64,000 nucleotides of DNA from an uncultured Microbacteriaceae bacterium. GTDB lineage: Bacteria; Actinomycetota; Actinomycetes; Actinomycetales; Microbacteriaceae. Below are positions 16,500 through 26,422 of this stretch, piece by piece; position 1 is the stretch's first letter, and each line of letters starts with the position of its first letter. The notes beneath the pieces were generated by a model, which did no database searches, was not told where the DNA came from, and worked only from the letters and a program-made list of their open reading frames with translations. Position numbers and translations under genes: made by a program. Location of the stretch: contig CAJAKC010000007.1 in NCBI GenBank assembly GCA_903940225.1, positions 28,108 through 92,107 of the forward strand, in the 5' to 3' direction.

Positions 16500-18254
16500 A
16501 TGAGCAATTCGGCACTGATTTCTCGACGAATCGGGCTCCTCCTCCTCGCCGTAGTCGCAATTGTTGCGCTCTTCATCGGTCGATTGTTTTGGATTCAGAT
16601 TGTTGACGGGCCCCGGCTTTCACGGGAGGCTCGCGACCGACAGAGCATTGCGCAGACTCTCTATGGCACGCGAGGATCCATTGTCGACACCAATGGGGTG
16701 GCGCTTGCCGAAAGCGTCGAACGCTATGACATCACAGTGTCCCCGAAGTTCGTGTCGGACTTTATTCGTGATGGAGAGCCCGTCACAATTCAGGAAGCCT
16801 TGACCGAACTGGCCACCGTAACGGGTGCAGACCAGGGAGTGATGCACACCGCAATTACGGGCGATCCGACCTCCGACTTCGCCTATCTAGTGAAGGGCGT
16901 CACGATCGATGTTCTTCGCACGGTGCAAGACCTCAAAATCCCATGGGTCTACAACGACCTGAGACCATCCCGCACCTATCCGCGGGGCTCGGTTGCGGGA
17001 AACCTCGTCGGGTTCATGGGAACAGACGGTCCACTGACCGGTGTTGAGTACTACCTCAATGACTGCCTCAAGGCAACTAACGGGTCGAGCACTTATGAAC
17101 GAGGTGCTGATGGGATACGAATTCCTGGGTCAACCGTAGTTCACACCGATTCCGTGAGCGGAGGCACAGTTCGGCTCACGATCGATTCTGACCTTCAGTG
17201 GTTCGCCCAGCAAACTCTCGCTACGGAAGCGAGAAAATTGCAAGCGCGCTGGGCTACAGCGATCATTGTTCGCGTATCCGACGGGCATATCCTTGCCGCG
17301 GCGGATTGGCCGAGCGTGGATCCGAACAACGTCGACGGCTCGAAAGTCGATGACATGGGCGCGCGACTGTTCACATCTCCTTATGAACCCGGTTCCATCG
17401 TCAAACCGCTAGTGGTCGCGGGGATGTTGGACACTGGGGTGATCACTCCGACGACGACCATCATCGCGCCGGGGAGGTTCAAGATCCCGGGCGGCGGGTA
17501 TATCAAGGATTCATTCAGCCACAGTGGTCTCAGCCTTACGACGGCCGGAGTGCTCGTTCAATCGTCCAACACGGGAATTGACACTCTGTCGCTGGCTTTG
17601 ACAAAAAAACAGCGGTACGACATTCTCACGTCGTGGGGCCTCGGTTCGGCGACTCCGGTTGGGTTCCTGGGTGAAGATTCAGGTCTGGTCGTGTCGCCCG
17701 ACGTCGTGGACGATGTCACTCAATTCACCGAGTTGTTTGGTCAGGGGATGACGGTAACGAGCGCGCAAATGGCGCAGGCCTATCAGATCCTTGCCAACGG
17801 AGGCAAGCGTATGCCACTAACACTCGTCGAGCAGTGCACTCAACCGGACGGGAAAGTGACTTTTGAGCCCACGGAGAATTCGAGCAAAGTTGTCTCCAAG
17901 CGCGTCGCCAAGACAACGGTTCGAATGATGGAAAACGTCGCTCGATACGGTTCCGCGGCACGGGTCGTCAAAGTGCCCGGGTACCGAATCGCCGTCAAGA
18001 CGGGTACCGCGGAGGTGGCACGAAATGGCAAATACACATCCGACCGCATCATCTCCGTTGCGGGAATTGCCCCTGCCGAGAACCCACAATTCGTCGTCAT
18101 CGTGACCATCGGCATGCCGAAAGTGCGGCGGTCGTCGTACTATGCCGGCCCTGCTTTCGCTACTCTGATGGGGCAAGTACTGAAGTACTATCGAGTCGCA
18201 CCCTCGACGGGTAAGTTCCCCGCGATGGATCTCGGTCGAGACGGAAAGGGTTGA
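16500..18254 (+). CDS. ftsI: division transpeptidase FtsI (PBP3)
   Basis: A 584-residue class B penicillin-binding protein that crosslinks septal peptidoglycan. An N-terminal membrane anchor at about 12-34 is followed by the pedestal domain (RGSIVDTNGVALAES) and the transpeptidase domain. The active-site motifs are S299-I-V-K302, S355-S-N357 and K500-T-G502. There is no C-terminal PASTA repeat. It follows ftsL by 24 bases and ends five bases before murE starts. Confidence 0.95.
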   Translation: MSNSALISRRIGLLLLAVVAIVALFIGRLFWIQIVDGPRLSREARDRQSIAQTLYGTRGSIVDTNGVALAESVERYDITVSPKFVSDFIRDGEPVTIQEALTELATVTGADQGVMHTAITGDPTSDFAYLVKGVTIDVLRTVQDLKIPWVYNDLRPSRTYPRGSVAGNLVGFMGTDGPLTGVEYYLNDCLKATNGSSTYERGADGIRIPGSTVVHTDSVSGGTVRLTIDSDLQWFAQQTLATEARKLQARWATAIIVRVSDGHILAAADWPSVDPNNVDGSKVDDMGARLFTSPYEPGSIVKPLVVAGMLDTGVITPTTTIIAPGRFKIPGGGYIKDSFSHSGLSLTTAGVLVQSSNTGIDTLSLALTKKQRYDILTSWGLGSATPVGFLGEDSGLVVSPDVVDDVTQFTELFGQGMTVTSAQMAQAYQILANGGKRMPLTLVEQCTQPDGKVTFEPTENSSKVVSKRVAKTTVRMMENVARYGSAARVVKVPGYRIAVKTGTAEVARNGKYTSDRIISVAGIAPAENPQFVVIVTIGMPKVRRSSYYAGPAFATLMGQVLKYYRVAPSTGKFPAMDLGRDGKG

Positions 18255-18258
18255 CAAC

Positions 18259-19803
18259 GTGTCAGGGAACATGCCCCCGGTCATCCGACCCGAATTCGTC
18301 AGCCCACGCTCGGTTGAGTTGCTGGCGGACGAACTGGGACTCAGGATTGTTGGAAACGCGCGTGGGGTAGAGGTAACCGGGCTCACCGTCATGACGCGCG
18401 AGGTTCGGCCAGGGGACATGTTCGTCGCAGTTCGGGGTGCGAGTCGCCACGGCGCTGAGTTCATTTCGGAAGCCGTTGCGAATGGAGCGGTTGCGGTTCT
18501 CACCGACGACGAAGGCGCCACTATCGCTGTGGATTCGCCCATCCCACTTGTTGTGGTCAATTCACCGCGCGAGGCGCTGGGTGAGGTTTCACGCTGGGTG
18601 TATCGAACCGATGACAACGCCCCGCAGTATTTCGGGATTACCGGCACCAACGGTAAGACGTCGACCGCCTACCTACTCGAGGGAATCCTCAATCAGCTCG
18701 GCGTCACGACGGGTCTCTCGTCAACCGCCGAGCGCCACATAGCGGGAGAAGTCTTTGTTTCCCGCTTGACGACCCCCGAAGCGAGCGAAATGCATGCCCT
18801 CATCGCCCGGATGAAGGAACGCGATGTTCGAGCGGTTGTGATCGAGGTTTCAGCGCAAGCGCTCACGCACAATCGAATTGCGGGAATCATCTGCGACGTT
18901 GCTGCCTTCACCAACCTGTCGCACGATCACCTCGATGATTATCCGGACATGGAAGCGTATTTCCAGGCAAAACGACAGTTCTTCGAACCTGAGCACGCAT
19001 CCCGCGGTGTCGTCTCACTCGATTCCTCGTGGGGAGCCCGTGTCGTCGACGAATCGCATATTCCCGTCACAACCATCTCGTCAATGGGGGATCCAACGGC
19101 GCAGTGGCACGTCGAGATTACCGAAGACGATCCCGCCTACACGGGATTCCGGTTGACCGGCCCCGAGGGAGTCACCATCGAGACGCGCGAACCGGTGATT
19201 GGACGCCACATGGCGGCAAACGCGGGGCTCGCCATCGTCATGCTCATTGAGGCGGGCTATTCACCGGACGCGATCAATCAGGCACTCGAACGCGACGGCG
19301 GAATTCGCGCGTACCTTCCCGGTCGCACGGAGAAGGTATCGGGGGAGAGCGGACCCAACGTGTACGTTGACTTTGGCCATTCGCCCGACGCGTTCGAGCA
19401 CACACTCGCGGCGGTTCGCCGATTCACGACGGGTCGAACGATCATGGTGTTCGGGGCGGACGGCGACCGTGATGCGACCAAGCGTTTCGACATGGGTCGA
19501 GTGTCCGCCGAGGGGTGCGACGTGCTTGTGATCACCGACCACCACCCGCGATTTGAAGACCCGGCGTCGATTCGCGCGCAGTTGCTCGTCGGCGCGCGCT
19601 CCGTTGACAACGGCCCAGAAATACACGAGGTCTCGCCACCCGAAGAGGCGATTCGCTTCGCGGTGTCGCTCGCGGGCGAGGGGGATTCGATTCTGTGGGC
19701 AGGGCCCGGACACCAGAACTATCGCGATATCAGGGGAGTGCGAACCGAGTATTCTGCGCGTGATCTTGCCCGAGCAGCGCTGGCCGAAGCAGGTTGGGCG
19801 TGA
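18259..19803 (+). CDS. murE: UDP-MurNAc-dipeptide:amino acid ligase MurE
   Basis: A 514-residue Mur ligase that adds the third, diamino, residue of the stem peptide. The P-loop GTNGKTS is near residue 130 and the carbamylated lysine lies in YFQAKRQFF near 238. The residue-selecting loop reads D427-H-H-P-R431 instead of DNPR: the arginine that reads the carboxylate of meso-diaminopimelate is kept, but Asn is His. Microbacteriaceae commonly use diaminobutyrate, ornithine or lysine, so the substrate is uncertain. The start is GTG 18259. The stop overlaps the next start as GTGA. Confidence 0.94.
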   Translation: MSGNMPPVIRPEFVSPRSVELLADELGLRIVGNARGVEVTGLTVMTREVRPGDMFVAVRGASRHGAEFISEAVANGAVAVLTDDEGATIAVDSPIPLVVVNSPREALGEVSRWVYRTDDNAPQYFGITGTNGKTSTAYLLEGILNQLGVTTGLSSTAERHIAGEVFVSRLTTPEASEMHALIARMKERDVRAVVIEVSAQALTHNRIAGIICDVAAFTNLSHDHLDDYPDMEAYFQAKRQFFEPEHASRGVVSLDSSWGARVVDESHIPVTTISSMGDPTAQWHVEITEDDPAYTGFRLTGPEGVTIETREPVIGRHMAANAGLAIVMLIEAGYSPDAINQALERDGGIRAYLPGRTEKVSGESGPNVYVDFGHSPDAFEHTLAAVRRFTTGRTIMVFGADGDRDATKRFDMGRVSAEGCDVLVITDHHPRFEDPASIRAQLLVGARSVDNGPEIHEVSPPEEAIRFAVSLAGEGDSILWAGPGHQNYRDIRGVRTEYSARDLARAALAEAGWA

Positions 19804-20225
19804 CAGCACCGGCAACTCTCGCCGACGGCACGATCGTGCTTGACGGCTCCTCGATCACGGACACCGACGCAATTCGCGACCTGCAGTCCGACCTCGCCGA
19901 GTGGCGCCTTCGCGGGCACCCGACAATTCATGTCGCGGGAGCGTTCGGTGCAGGCTCGGGTTTCGATGCGATGGATGCACTCGGTCGGCGCACCGTCAGA
20001 CTCAACATCGGCACGCTCATCGTGATCGGCGCCGATGCGCGAGTGATGTATCTCGCCGCCGAGCTCGAGGGTTCGTGGGACGGGGAGTCGCTCCCTGTCG
20101 CTGATATCAACTCCGCATACGATGAACTGAAACGATTGCGGGGAGACGGCGTTGTCATTCTCGTCACCGGTTCGACTGACGGAACAATGCCCGAACTGGT
20201 GGAACGACTGAAGGAGAGCGCGTGA
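19800..20225 (+). CDS. stand-alone MurF C-terminal-domain-like protein
   Basis: A 141-residue protein in the position of murF. It matches only domain 3 of MurF in order: an opening GTIVLDGSS (compare LLLDDSYNA), [16 protein letters not shown] strand (compare VMVVGDMAELG), [11 protein letters not shown], and a closing [20 protein letters not shown] (compare ILVKGSRSAAMEEVV). The DDSYNAN motif, GDMxELG and the KGSR lysine and arginine are all changed. The UDP-substrate and ATP-binding domains are absent, so it cannot be a normal ligase. It starts with GTGA overlapping the murE stop and ends with GTGA overlapping mraY, so coupling is intact. No upstream remnant of the missing domains exists. Confidence 0.72.
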   Translation: MTAPATLADGTIVLDGSSITDTDAIRDLQSDLAEWRLRGHPTIHVAGAFGAGSGFDAMDALGRRTVRLNIGTLIVIGADARVMYLAAELEGSWDGESLPVADINSAYDELKRLRGDGVVILVTGSTDGTMPELVERLKESA

Positions 20226-21319
20226 GATCTCTGCTCTTGGGTGCGGGATTCGCCCTGTTCTTCACGCTGTTCGTTACCCCGGCGTTTATGCGGCTCTTCG
20301 AGCGAATTGGCTGGGGCCAGTTCATTCGCGACGACGGGCCTCAAAGTCACCACACCAAACGGGGCACTCCGACCATGGGTGGCATCGTCATCATTTTCGG
20401 AGCGGTGCTCGGATACTTTTTTGGACACGCGATCGACGCGTATCCGCCCTCAGCCAGCGCGCTGCTCGTCATTTTCATGATGGTCGGTATGGGTCTCGTC
20501 GGCTTCATCGACGACTTCACAAAAACACGCAAGCAGCGCAGCCTTGGTTTGGGTGGTTGGGCCAAGATCGCCGGGCAAGCAGCGATTGCCTCCGCATTCG
20601 CGCTTCTCGCCATCAATTTCCCTGACGCCAACGGAATTACGCCGGCGTCCCTTGCCATTAGTGCGGTTCGCGACATTCCGTGGTTGAACTTTGCTCTCAT
20701 CGGCGGCGGGTTTGGAATCGGACTTTTTGTTCTCTGGGTCAATCTCATCGTTGTTTCGACCGCAAACGGAGTCAACGTTGCCGATGGTCTCGACGGTCTC
20801 GCGTCAGGAAGCGCGATTCTTGCGCTCACCGCCTACGTCGTCATCGGATTCTGGCAATTCAACCAAAGCTGTTTCAGTCTCGTGCTTGATCCTGAGGTCC
20901 AGTACAAGTGTTACGAGGTGCGCGACTCTCTCGATCTCGCCGCTATCGCTGCCGCGATCGCCGCTAGCACCGTTGGCTTTTTGTGGTGGAACACGTCGCC
21001 GGCACAGATCTTTATGGGCGACACGGGGTCGCTCGCACTCGGTGGAGCGCTGGCCGCACTCGCCATTCTGACGCGAACCGAAATTCTCATCATCCTCATC
21101 GGCTCACTGTTTGTCATTGTTGCTGGCTCGGTCATCATTCAGCGGTTGTATTTCAAGCTGACGAAGGGCAAACGCATCTTCCTCATGAGCCCACTGCATC
21201 ATCACTTCGAACTCAAGGGCTGGGCGGAAATCACGGTCGTTGTGCGGTTCTGGCTCATCGCAGCATTCGGTGTAGCCGTCGGCATAGGCATCTTCTACCT
21301 CGAATGGGTGAGCCGCTGA
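20222..21319 (+). CDS. mraY: phospho-MurNAc-pentapeptide transferase MraY
   Basis: A 365-residue integral membrane enzyme that moves phospho-MurNAc-pentapeptide onto undecaprenyl phosphate, making lipid I. Conserved segments are [11 protein letters not shown] near residue 41, the catalytic [16 protein letters not shown] near 95-110, [12 protein letters not shown] near 188 and the HHHFE loop near 325. About ten membrane segments are visible. The start is GTG 20222, coupled to the MurF-like gene; the stop shares one base with the murD start (TGATG). Confidence 0.96.
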   Translation: MRSLLLGAGFALFFTLFVTPAFMRLFERIGWGQFIRDDGPQSHHTKRGTPTMGGIVIIFGAVLGYFFGHAIDAYPPSASALLVIFMMVGMGLVGFIDDFTKTRKQRSLGLGGWAKIAGQAAIASAFALLAINFPDANGITPASLAISAVRDIPWLNFALIGGGFGIGLFVLWVNLIVVSTANGVNVADGLDGLASGSAILALTAYVVIGFWQFNQSCFSLVLDPEVQYKCYEVRDSLDLAAIAAAIAASTVGFLWWNTSPAQIFMGDTGSLALGGALAALAILTRTEILIILIGSLFVIVAGSVIIQRLYFKLTKGKRIFLMSPLHHHFELKGWAEITVVVRFWLIAAFGVAVGIGIFYLEWVSR

Positions 21320-22794
21320 TGTCACTCCGTGCGGGCCTCACCAGCTGGCACGCCGATTGGACTGACCTCAAGGTTCTCGTGGTCGGTCTCGGAGTCACCG
21401 GTTTCAGCGTCGCCGACACACTGTGGGAATTGGGTTCTACCGTGCTCGTCACGACTCGAGAGGCGGGGGAGAACCACCGCGCGATGCTCGACGCCCTCGG
21501 AGTTGAATACGTGCTTGCCGAGGACGAAGCAGCATTGGTCGTGACGGCAAACGATTTTGGACCCGACGTGGTTATCGTCAGTCCCGGGATCAACCCGCGT
21601 CACGCCATTGTCGCGTGGGCTAAGGATGCAGGCGTTCCCGTGTGGAGTGACATGGAACTTGCCTGGAGAGTGCGGGACAAGGTTCGGACCGCTGAGTGGA
21701 TCCTCATCACCGGCACGAACGGGAAGACGACGACAACCCAATTGACGAGCCATGTGTTGACAACCGCTGGTTTTCGAACAGCGGCCGTTGGCAATATTGG
21801 GACCCCCATCCTCGACGCGATCCGCGATCCGCTGGGTTTCGATTTTCTCGTGGTCGAGATTTCCAGCTTTCAATTGCACTGGCTTCCCGGTGTGGGCGAA
21901 GGCGCACTGCGACCGATGTCCAGTGCGTGCCTCAACGTCGGTGATGACCACCTCGACTGGCACGGCACGGCGGCCGCGTATCGAGCGGCGAAGGGTGCTG
22001 TTTACGGGAACACCCGTGTCGCCGTGGTGTACTCGAAGGTTGACCCCGTAACCGAGGCCCTCGTGCGCGACGCCAATGTCGCTGAGGGGTGTGAGGCGAT
22101 CGGCTTCGGTTTCATGACTCCCGATACCGGCGAACTCGGGACGATCGAGGGACTGCTCGTTGATCGTGCGTTTGTGCCCGACCGGCGCAACACCGCTCAT
22201 GAGATTGTCACCGTTGACCACCTCGCCGAGCTGGGTTTTGCTACACCTCACATGATTCTCAACATTCTCGCCGCGTCCGGATTGGCGCTTTCCGTCGGCG
22301 CATCTGCCGAAGCGGTAGCGGAGGCGCTCGATTCTTTCGCTCTCGACCATCACCGCTGTGAAACGGTGGCCGAATTCGATGGCATTCGGTGGGTTGACGA
22401 TTCCAAGGCGACGAACGCGCACGCTGCCAATGCGTCGCTTCGGTCGTTCCCGTCACTTGTCTGGATTGTCGGTGGGTTGTTTAAGGGAACCGCAATCGAT
22501 GAGCTGGTGCAGGCACACGCGTCTCGACTTCGAGCAGTGATCGCCATCGGACTCGATCGGGATGAACCCCGCAGGGTGATGGCCGAATGGGCGCCACACA
22601 TTCCCTTTGCTGAAATCTCGGGCGACGACATCATGAGACAAGCGGTCGCGGTGGCCGCGGAACACGCCCACGACGGGGACACCGTGCTGCTCGCCCCCGC
22701 GGCGGCGTCGATGGATCAGTTCGTGGACTATGCGGACCGCGGTCGACAATTCGCAGCTGCTGTTCGAGCACACGTGGGACTCGACGATGAATAA
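21319..22794 (+). CDS. murD: UDP-MurNAc-L-alanine:D-glutamate ligase MurD
   Basis: A 491-residue cytoplasmic Mur ligase that adds D-glutamate. It has an N-terminal Rossmann domain (VLVVGLGVTGFSVADTL), the ATP loop GTNGKTTTTQL near residue 135, the DHLDWHG segment and a C-terminal domain with DDSKATNAHAA near 357 and VLLAPAAASMDQF. Here the C-domain motifs are intact, unlike in the MurF-like neighbour. It overlaps ftsW by 8 bases. Confidence 0.95.
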   Translation: MSLRAGLTSWHADWTDLKVLVVGLGVTGFSVADTLWELGSTVLVTTREAGENHRAMLDALGVEYVLAEDEAALVVTANDFGPDVVIVSPGINPRHAIVAWAKDAGVPVWSDMELAWRVRDKVRTAEWILITGTNGKTTTTQLTSHVLTTAGFRTAAVGNIGTPILDAIRDPLGFDFLVVEISSFQLHWLPGVGEGALRPMSSACLNVGDDHLDWHGTAAAYRAAKGAVYGNTRVAVVYSKVDPVTEALVRDANVAEGCEAIGFGFMTPDTGELGTIEGLLVDRAFVPDRRNTAHEIVTVDHLAELGFATPHMILNILAASGLALSVGASAEAVAEALDSFALDHHRCETVAEFDGIRWVDDSKATNAHAANASLRSFPSLVWIVGGLFKGTAIDELVQAHASRLRAVIAIGLDRDEPRRVMAEWAPHIPFAEISGDDIMRQAVAVAAEHAHDGDTVLLAPAAASMDQFVDYADRGRQFAAAVRAHVGLDDE

Positions 22795-23941
22795 CCCGCG
22801 TCGAACCACCGTTCGAATTCCGAACCTGTTTAGTTCCGATTCGCCTCTCGTCACGACTCTTTTGGCGATCACGGCGCTACTCGTTGGTTTCGGATTACTG
22901 ATGGTGCTGTCGGCTTCATCGATTACGAGCGGCATCAACAATGACGGAAACTTTTTACACGACACACTCACTCAGTCGGCGGGAGTCGCTCTCGGCTCCG
23001 CCGCGGCCCTAATCATCGCTCGATTTCCGCTCGATTTCTGGCGGCGATTTCGAAACAGTTTCATCGTGATCGGAATCGGCTTGCAGGCCGCGGTTCTGCT
23101 GGTGGGAGATTCCTACGGCGGGAACCGGAACTGGATCCAGATCGGTGGCGTTTCACTGCAGCCGTCCGAATTCATCAAGCTTGCTCTCATCGTGTGGCTC
23201 GCGGTGTGGATTCACGACAATCCTCACCACTTCGACCAGCCCCTCTTGTACTGGTGGGACCGGCAATTGCTGTGGATTATCGCCCCGGTCCTTCTCATCC
23301 TCGGCGGGGGTGACATCGGCACCGTACTTATCATCGGTCTCATCATCCTGGGCATGTTGGTTATCGCGGGTGCTCCAGCGCGACCACTTGTATTTCTCGG
23401 CTTGTCCGCCATTCTCCTCATCGTCGCCTATGTCACCATCGCGCCGAGTTCTCGCGGCGATCGCTTCTCAATCTGGTTGAGTGGTTGCAAGCCCGAGGAT
23501 TACGAGGGCGCGTGTTGGCAGACGATTCACGGTTATTGGGCGCTCGGCTCGGGAGGCCTCTTTGGTTTAGGCGCAGGAAGTTCGCGCTCTAAATGGTCAT
23601 GGCTCCCTCACGCAGAATCGGACTATATCTTTGCGATCATCGGCGAAGAGTTCGGACTTGTTGGTGCCATCTTCCTGCTGCTCATCATTGTTGCTCTCGC
23701 GGTGACACTGGTTCGCCTGATGCGCGCCTATCCGCAACCGCTCACGCGCGCGATCATCGCCGGGGTCCTCGTATGGATTGTCGGGCAATCGCTCGTCAAC
23801 ATCGCCGTTGTCCTCGGGCTCTTGCCCGTGCTCGGCGTCCCGCTGCCCATGGTGTCCTCGGGCGGGTCCGCGATCATGGCGAATCTGCTCGCCATCGGTG
23901 TGGTTATTTCGTGCGTGCGATACGAGGAGAGGTACGGATGA
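22787..23941 (+). CDS. ftsW: septal peptidoglycan polymerase FtsW
   Basis: A 384-residue SEDS-family glycosyltransferase with about ten membrane segments that polymerises lipid II with FtsI. Family landmarks are LMVLSASS near residue 38, GGNRNWIQIGGVSLQPSEF near residue 108 and PLPMVSSGGSAIMANLLAIG near the C-terminus. ATG 22787 is chosen because it overlaps the murD end; longer starts fall inside murD. The stop overlaps murG as ATGA. Confidence 0.95.
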   Translation: MNNPRRTTVRIPNLFSSDSPLVTTLLAITALLVGFGLLMVLSASSITSGINNDGNFLHDTLTQSAGVALGSAAALIIARFPLDFWRRFRNSFIVIGIGLQAAVLLVGDSYGGNRNWIQIGGVSLQPSEFIKLALIVWLAVWIHDNPHHFDQPLLYWWDRQLLWIIAPVLLILGGGDIGTVLIIGLIILGMLVIAGAPARPLVFLGLSAILLIVAYVTIAPSSRGDRFSIWLSGCKPEDYEGACWQTIHGYWALGSGGLFGLGAGSSRSKWSWLPHAESDYIFAIIGEEFGLVGAIFLLLIIVALAVTLVRLMRAYPQPLTRAIIAGVLVWIVGQSLVNIAVVLGLLPVLGVPLPMVSSGGSAIMANLLAIGVVISCVRYEERYG

Positions 23942-25020
23942 CGACGTACCTGCTCGCGGGTGGGGGTACCGCCGGACACGTCAATCCGCTCCTGGCGACG
24001 GCCGACGAACTTCGGCGGACCGAAAAGAGCGCAACTATCATCGTTCTTGGCACGGCGGAGGGTCTCGAATCTCGACTCGTTCCGGAATCGGGATTTGAAC
24101 TGGTGACAATTGCGAAACTGCCGTTTCCGCGAGCCCTGTCTGTTTCTGCGGTGACCTACCCCGCACGACTCGCGAAGGCCGTGAGGGCGGTGCGGACCAT
24201 CATTCGCGAACGCAAGGTTGACGTCGTAGTCGGGTTTGGTGGTTATGCGTCGGCGCCGGCCTATCTCGCTGCCCGCGCGGAGCGAATCCCCATTGTCGTT
24301 CACGAAGCAAACTCGATTCCGGGCATTGCCAACAAGCTCGGCGCAGCGTTCACTCGATTTGTCGGCGTGACCTTTGCGGAAACTCCCATCGCCCACGCCA
24401 CAATGGTCGGAATGCCGCTGCGGCGAGAGATTGCGAGCCTCGATAGGGAATCTCTTCGAGACGAAGCGCGCCGCTTTTTTGGGATTCGCGGAACCAACCC
24501 TGTGTTGCTCGTCACGGGGGGCTCGACGGGGGCTGCTCGAATCAATGCCACGGTTGCCGCGACGGCCGCGGAAATCATCGCTTCCGGCTGGGACATCATC
24601 CACACGGTGGGTGAGTCGCGAGAATTCCGTGACCCCGCAATCCCCGGGTACCACGCTCTGCCATATTGCAACCGGATGGATCTCGCCCTAGCCGTCGCGG
24701 AACTCGTTATCGCCCGCGCGGGTGCGGCGACGGTGAGTGAATTGTCCGGCCTGGGAATTCCCACAGTGTTCGTGCCCTACCCGGTCGGAAATGGCGAACA
24801 GACGCGAAACGCCTCGGACATAGTCGCCGCTGGCGGCGCACTGCTGTGTCTCGACGCCGATTTCACCCCCGATTTTGTTCGAACAACGGTTCTCGGGCTG
24901 ATGTCCGATGCCCCAGCGCGGCGGGCGATGTCACAGGCTTCCACGTCGGTGGGGATTCGCGACGGCGCTGCGCGACTTGCCGCACTGATTCGCAGCGCCA
25001 TCGCACAGGCCACCCCATAG
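23938..25020 (+). CDS. murG: UDP-GlcNAc transferase MurG (lipid II synthesis)
   Basis: A 360-residue peripheral membrane glycosyltransferase that converts lipid I to lipid II. The N-terminal GGGTAGHVNP loop is at residues 8-17 and GFGGYASAPAYLA near 100. The C-terminal domain has LLVTGGSTGAARIN near 195, ARAGAATVSELSGLG near 258 for UDP-GlcNAc binding, and GNGEQTRNA. The start ATG 23938 overlaps the ftsW stop. Ten bases separate it from murC. Confidence 0.96.
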   Translation: MTTYLLAGGGTAGHVNPLLATADELRRTEKSATIIVLGTAEGLESRLVPESGFELVTIAKLPFPRALSVSAVTYPARLAKAVRAVRTIIRERKVDVVVGFGGYASAPAYLAARAERIPIVVHEANSIPGIANKLGAAFTRFVGVTFAETPIAHATMVGMPLRREIASLDRESLRDEARRFFGIRGTNPVLLVTGGSTGAARINATVAATAAEIIASGWDIIHTVGESREFRDPAIPGYHALPYCNRMDLALAVAELVIARAGAATVSELSGLGIPTVFVPYPVGNGEQTRNASDIVAAGGALLCLDADFTPDFVRTTVLGLMSDAPARRAMSQASTSVGIRDGAARLAALIRSAIAQATP

Positions 25021-25030
25021 GGTTGGTGCT

Positions 25031-26422
25031 GTGATTGCCCCGGATTTAACCCAAGCCATTCCTGACGATCTGGGTCGCGTCCACTTCATCGGTATCGGCG
25101 GCAGCGGAATGAGCGGAATTGCACGTCTCTTCCACGCCCGCGGACTAACCGTCACCGGGTCGGACCGCAGTGAATCGGCAACGATCACCGCACTCCGAGC
25201 GTTAGGGATCGAGGTTCAGATTGGCCACGAACCGGCGCTCGTCACGAGCGCAAACACGGTCGTTGTCACCGGTGCGCTGTGGGACGATAACCCCGAGTAC
25301 GCGTGGGCTCTCGAACACGACATTCCCGTCCTGCATCGCTCTCTCGCTCTGCACTGGTTGACCCGAACCGGCCGTGTCATCGCGATAGCTGGTGCCCACG
25401 GCAAGACGACATCCACCGCGATGGTGGTGACCGCACTTCGGGGTGTCGGGGCGGATCCGTCGTTCGTCAATGGTGGTGTTATCGCATCCCTGGGCGTATC
25501 CGCCGATGTTGGACGTGATTCAGAATTCGTCATCGAAGCGGACGAATCGGACGGGTCATTCTTGCTCTACACCGTGGCTATCGGATTGATTACGAATATC
25601 GACACGGATCACCTCGAGACATACGGCTCGATGGACGCATTCGACGATGCCTTTGTCACGTTCGCCAATGGTTGTTCGGAGACGGTTGTTGTCTCTTCGG
25701 ATGACCCGCACCTCGAGCGACTTCGACCGCGAATCACCGCGACGACAATCTCGTTCGGCGAGGACGCTGCGGCGGATGTGCGAGTGACCGATATTGCCGC
25801 CACGTCGACGGGTGTCACCGCTACCGTCCACCACGGGAATGAGAGAGAAGCACTGGTACTTTCCGTCGCGGGACGGCACAACGCCACCAACGCGACCGGC
25901 GCGATTGCTGTTCTCATCGCGATGGGGTATTCGTTGGGCGCGGCAGCGACAGCGCTCGCCGCGTTTGCCGGGACCGGGAGACGTTTTGAGTTGAACGGAG
26001 AATGCCGGGGAGTGCGGGTTTTTGACGATTATGCCCACCACCCGCGCGAAGTTCGTGCCGCTCTTGCAACGGCACGAAGTGTTGTGGGTGATGGCCGGGT
26101 GATTGCTATTCATCAACCGCACTTGTATTCGCGAACCCGCGACATGGCGGGGGAGTTCGCGGCGGAGTATGAAATGGGCGCTGATTTCACCGTCGTCCTT
26201 GACGTTTATGGCGCTAGGGAAGACCCCATCGCCGGCGTCACCGGTGAACTGGTGTCGAGCGCCTTCACGGACTCTGATCGAGTCGCGTACTGCCCCGATT
26301 GGACCGATGCCGCTCGAGTGGCCGCCGAATACGCGAAGGACGGGGACATCATCATGACCCTCTCGTGCGGTGACGTCTACCGAATCATTCCGCACGTCCT
26401 TTCCGCACTGGAAACCTCGTGA
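25031..26422 (+). CDS. murC: UDP-MurNAc:L-alanine ligase MurC
   Basis: A 463-residue Mur ligase that adds L-alanine to UDP-MurNAc. It opens with the Rossmann motif FIGIGGSGMSGIA near residue 20 and carries the ATP loop GAHGKTTSTAM near 119 and the EADESDGSF motif near 172. The C-terminal domain holds the conserved FDDYAHHPREV near 331 and HQPHLYSRTRDM. The start is GTG 25031 and the stop overlaps ftsQ as GTGA. All three domains are intact. Confidence 0.96.
   Translation: MIAPDLTQAIPDDLGRVHFIGIGGSGMSGIARLFHARGLTVTGSDRSESATITALRALGIEVQIGHEPALVTSANTVVVTGALWDDNPEYAWALEHDIPVLHRSLALHWLTRTGRVIAIAGAHGKTTSTAMVVTALRGVGADPSFVNGGVIASLGVSADVGRDSEFVIEADESDGSFLLYTVAIGLITNIDTDHLETYGSMDAFDDAFVTFANGCSETVVVSSDDPHLERLRPRITATTISFGEDAAADVRVTDIAATSTGVTATVHHGNEREALVLSVAGRHNATNATGAIAVLIAMGYSLGAAATALAAFAGTGRRFELNGECRGVRVFDDYAHHPREVRAALATARSVVGDGRVIAIHQPHLYSRTRDMAGEFAAEYEMGADFTVVLDVYGAREDPIAGVTGELVSSAFTDSDRVAYCPDWTDAARVAAEYAKDGDIIMTLSCGDVYRIIPHVLSALETS

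Noticed and set aside
21322-22422. 366-codon open frame on the minus strand
   Set aside because: It lies wholly across murD, mraY end and has no recognisable domain. Long antisense frames are expected opposite GC-rich genes.
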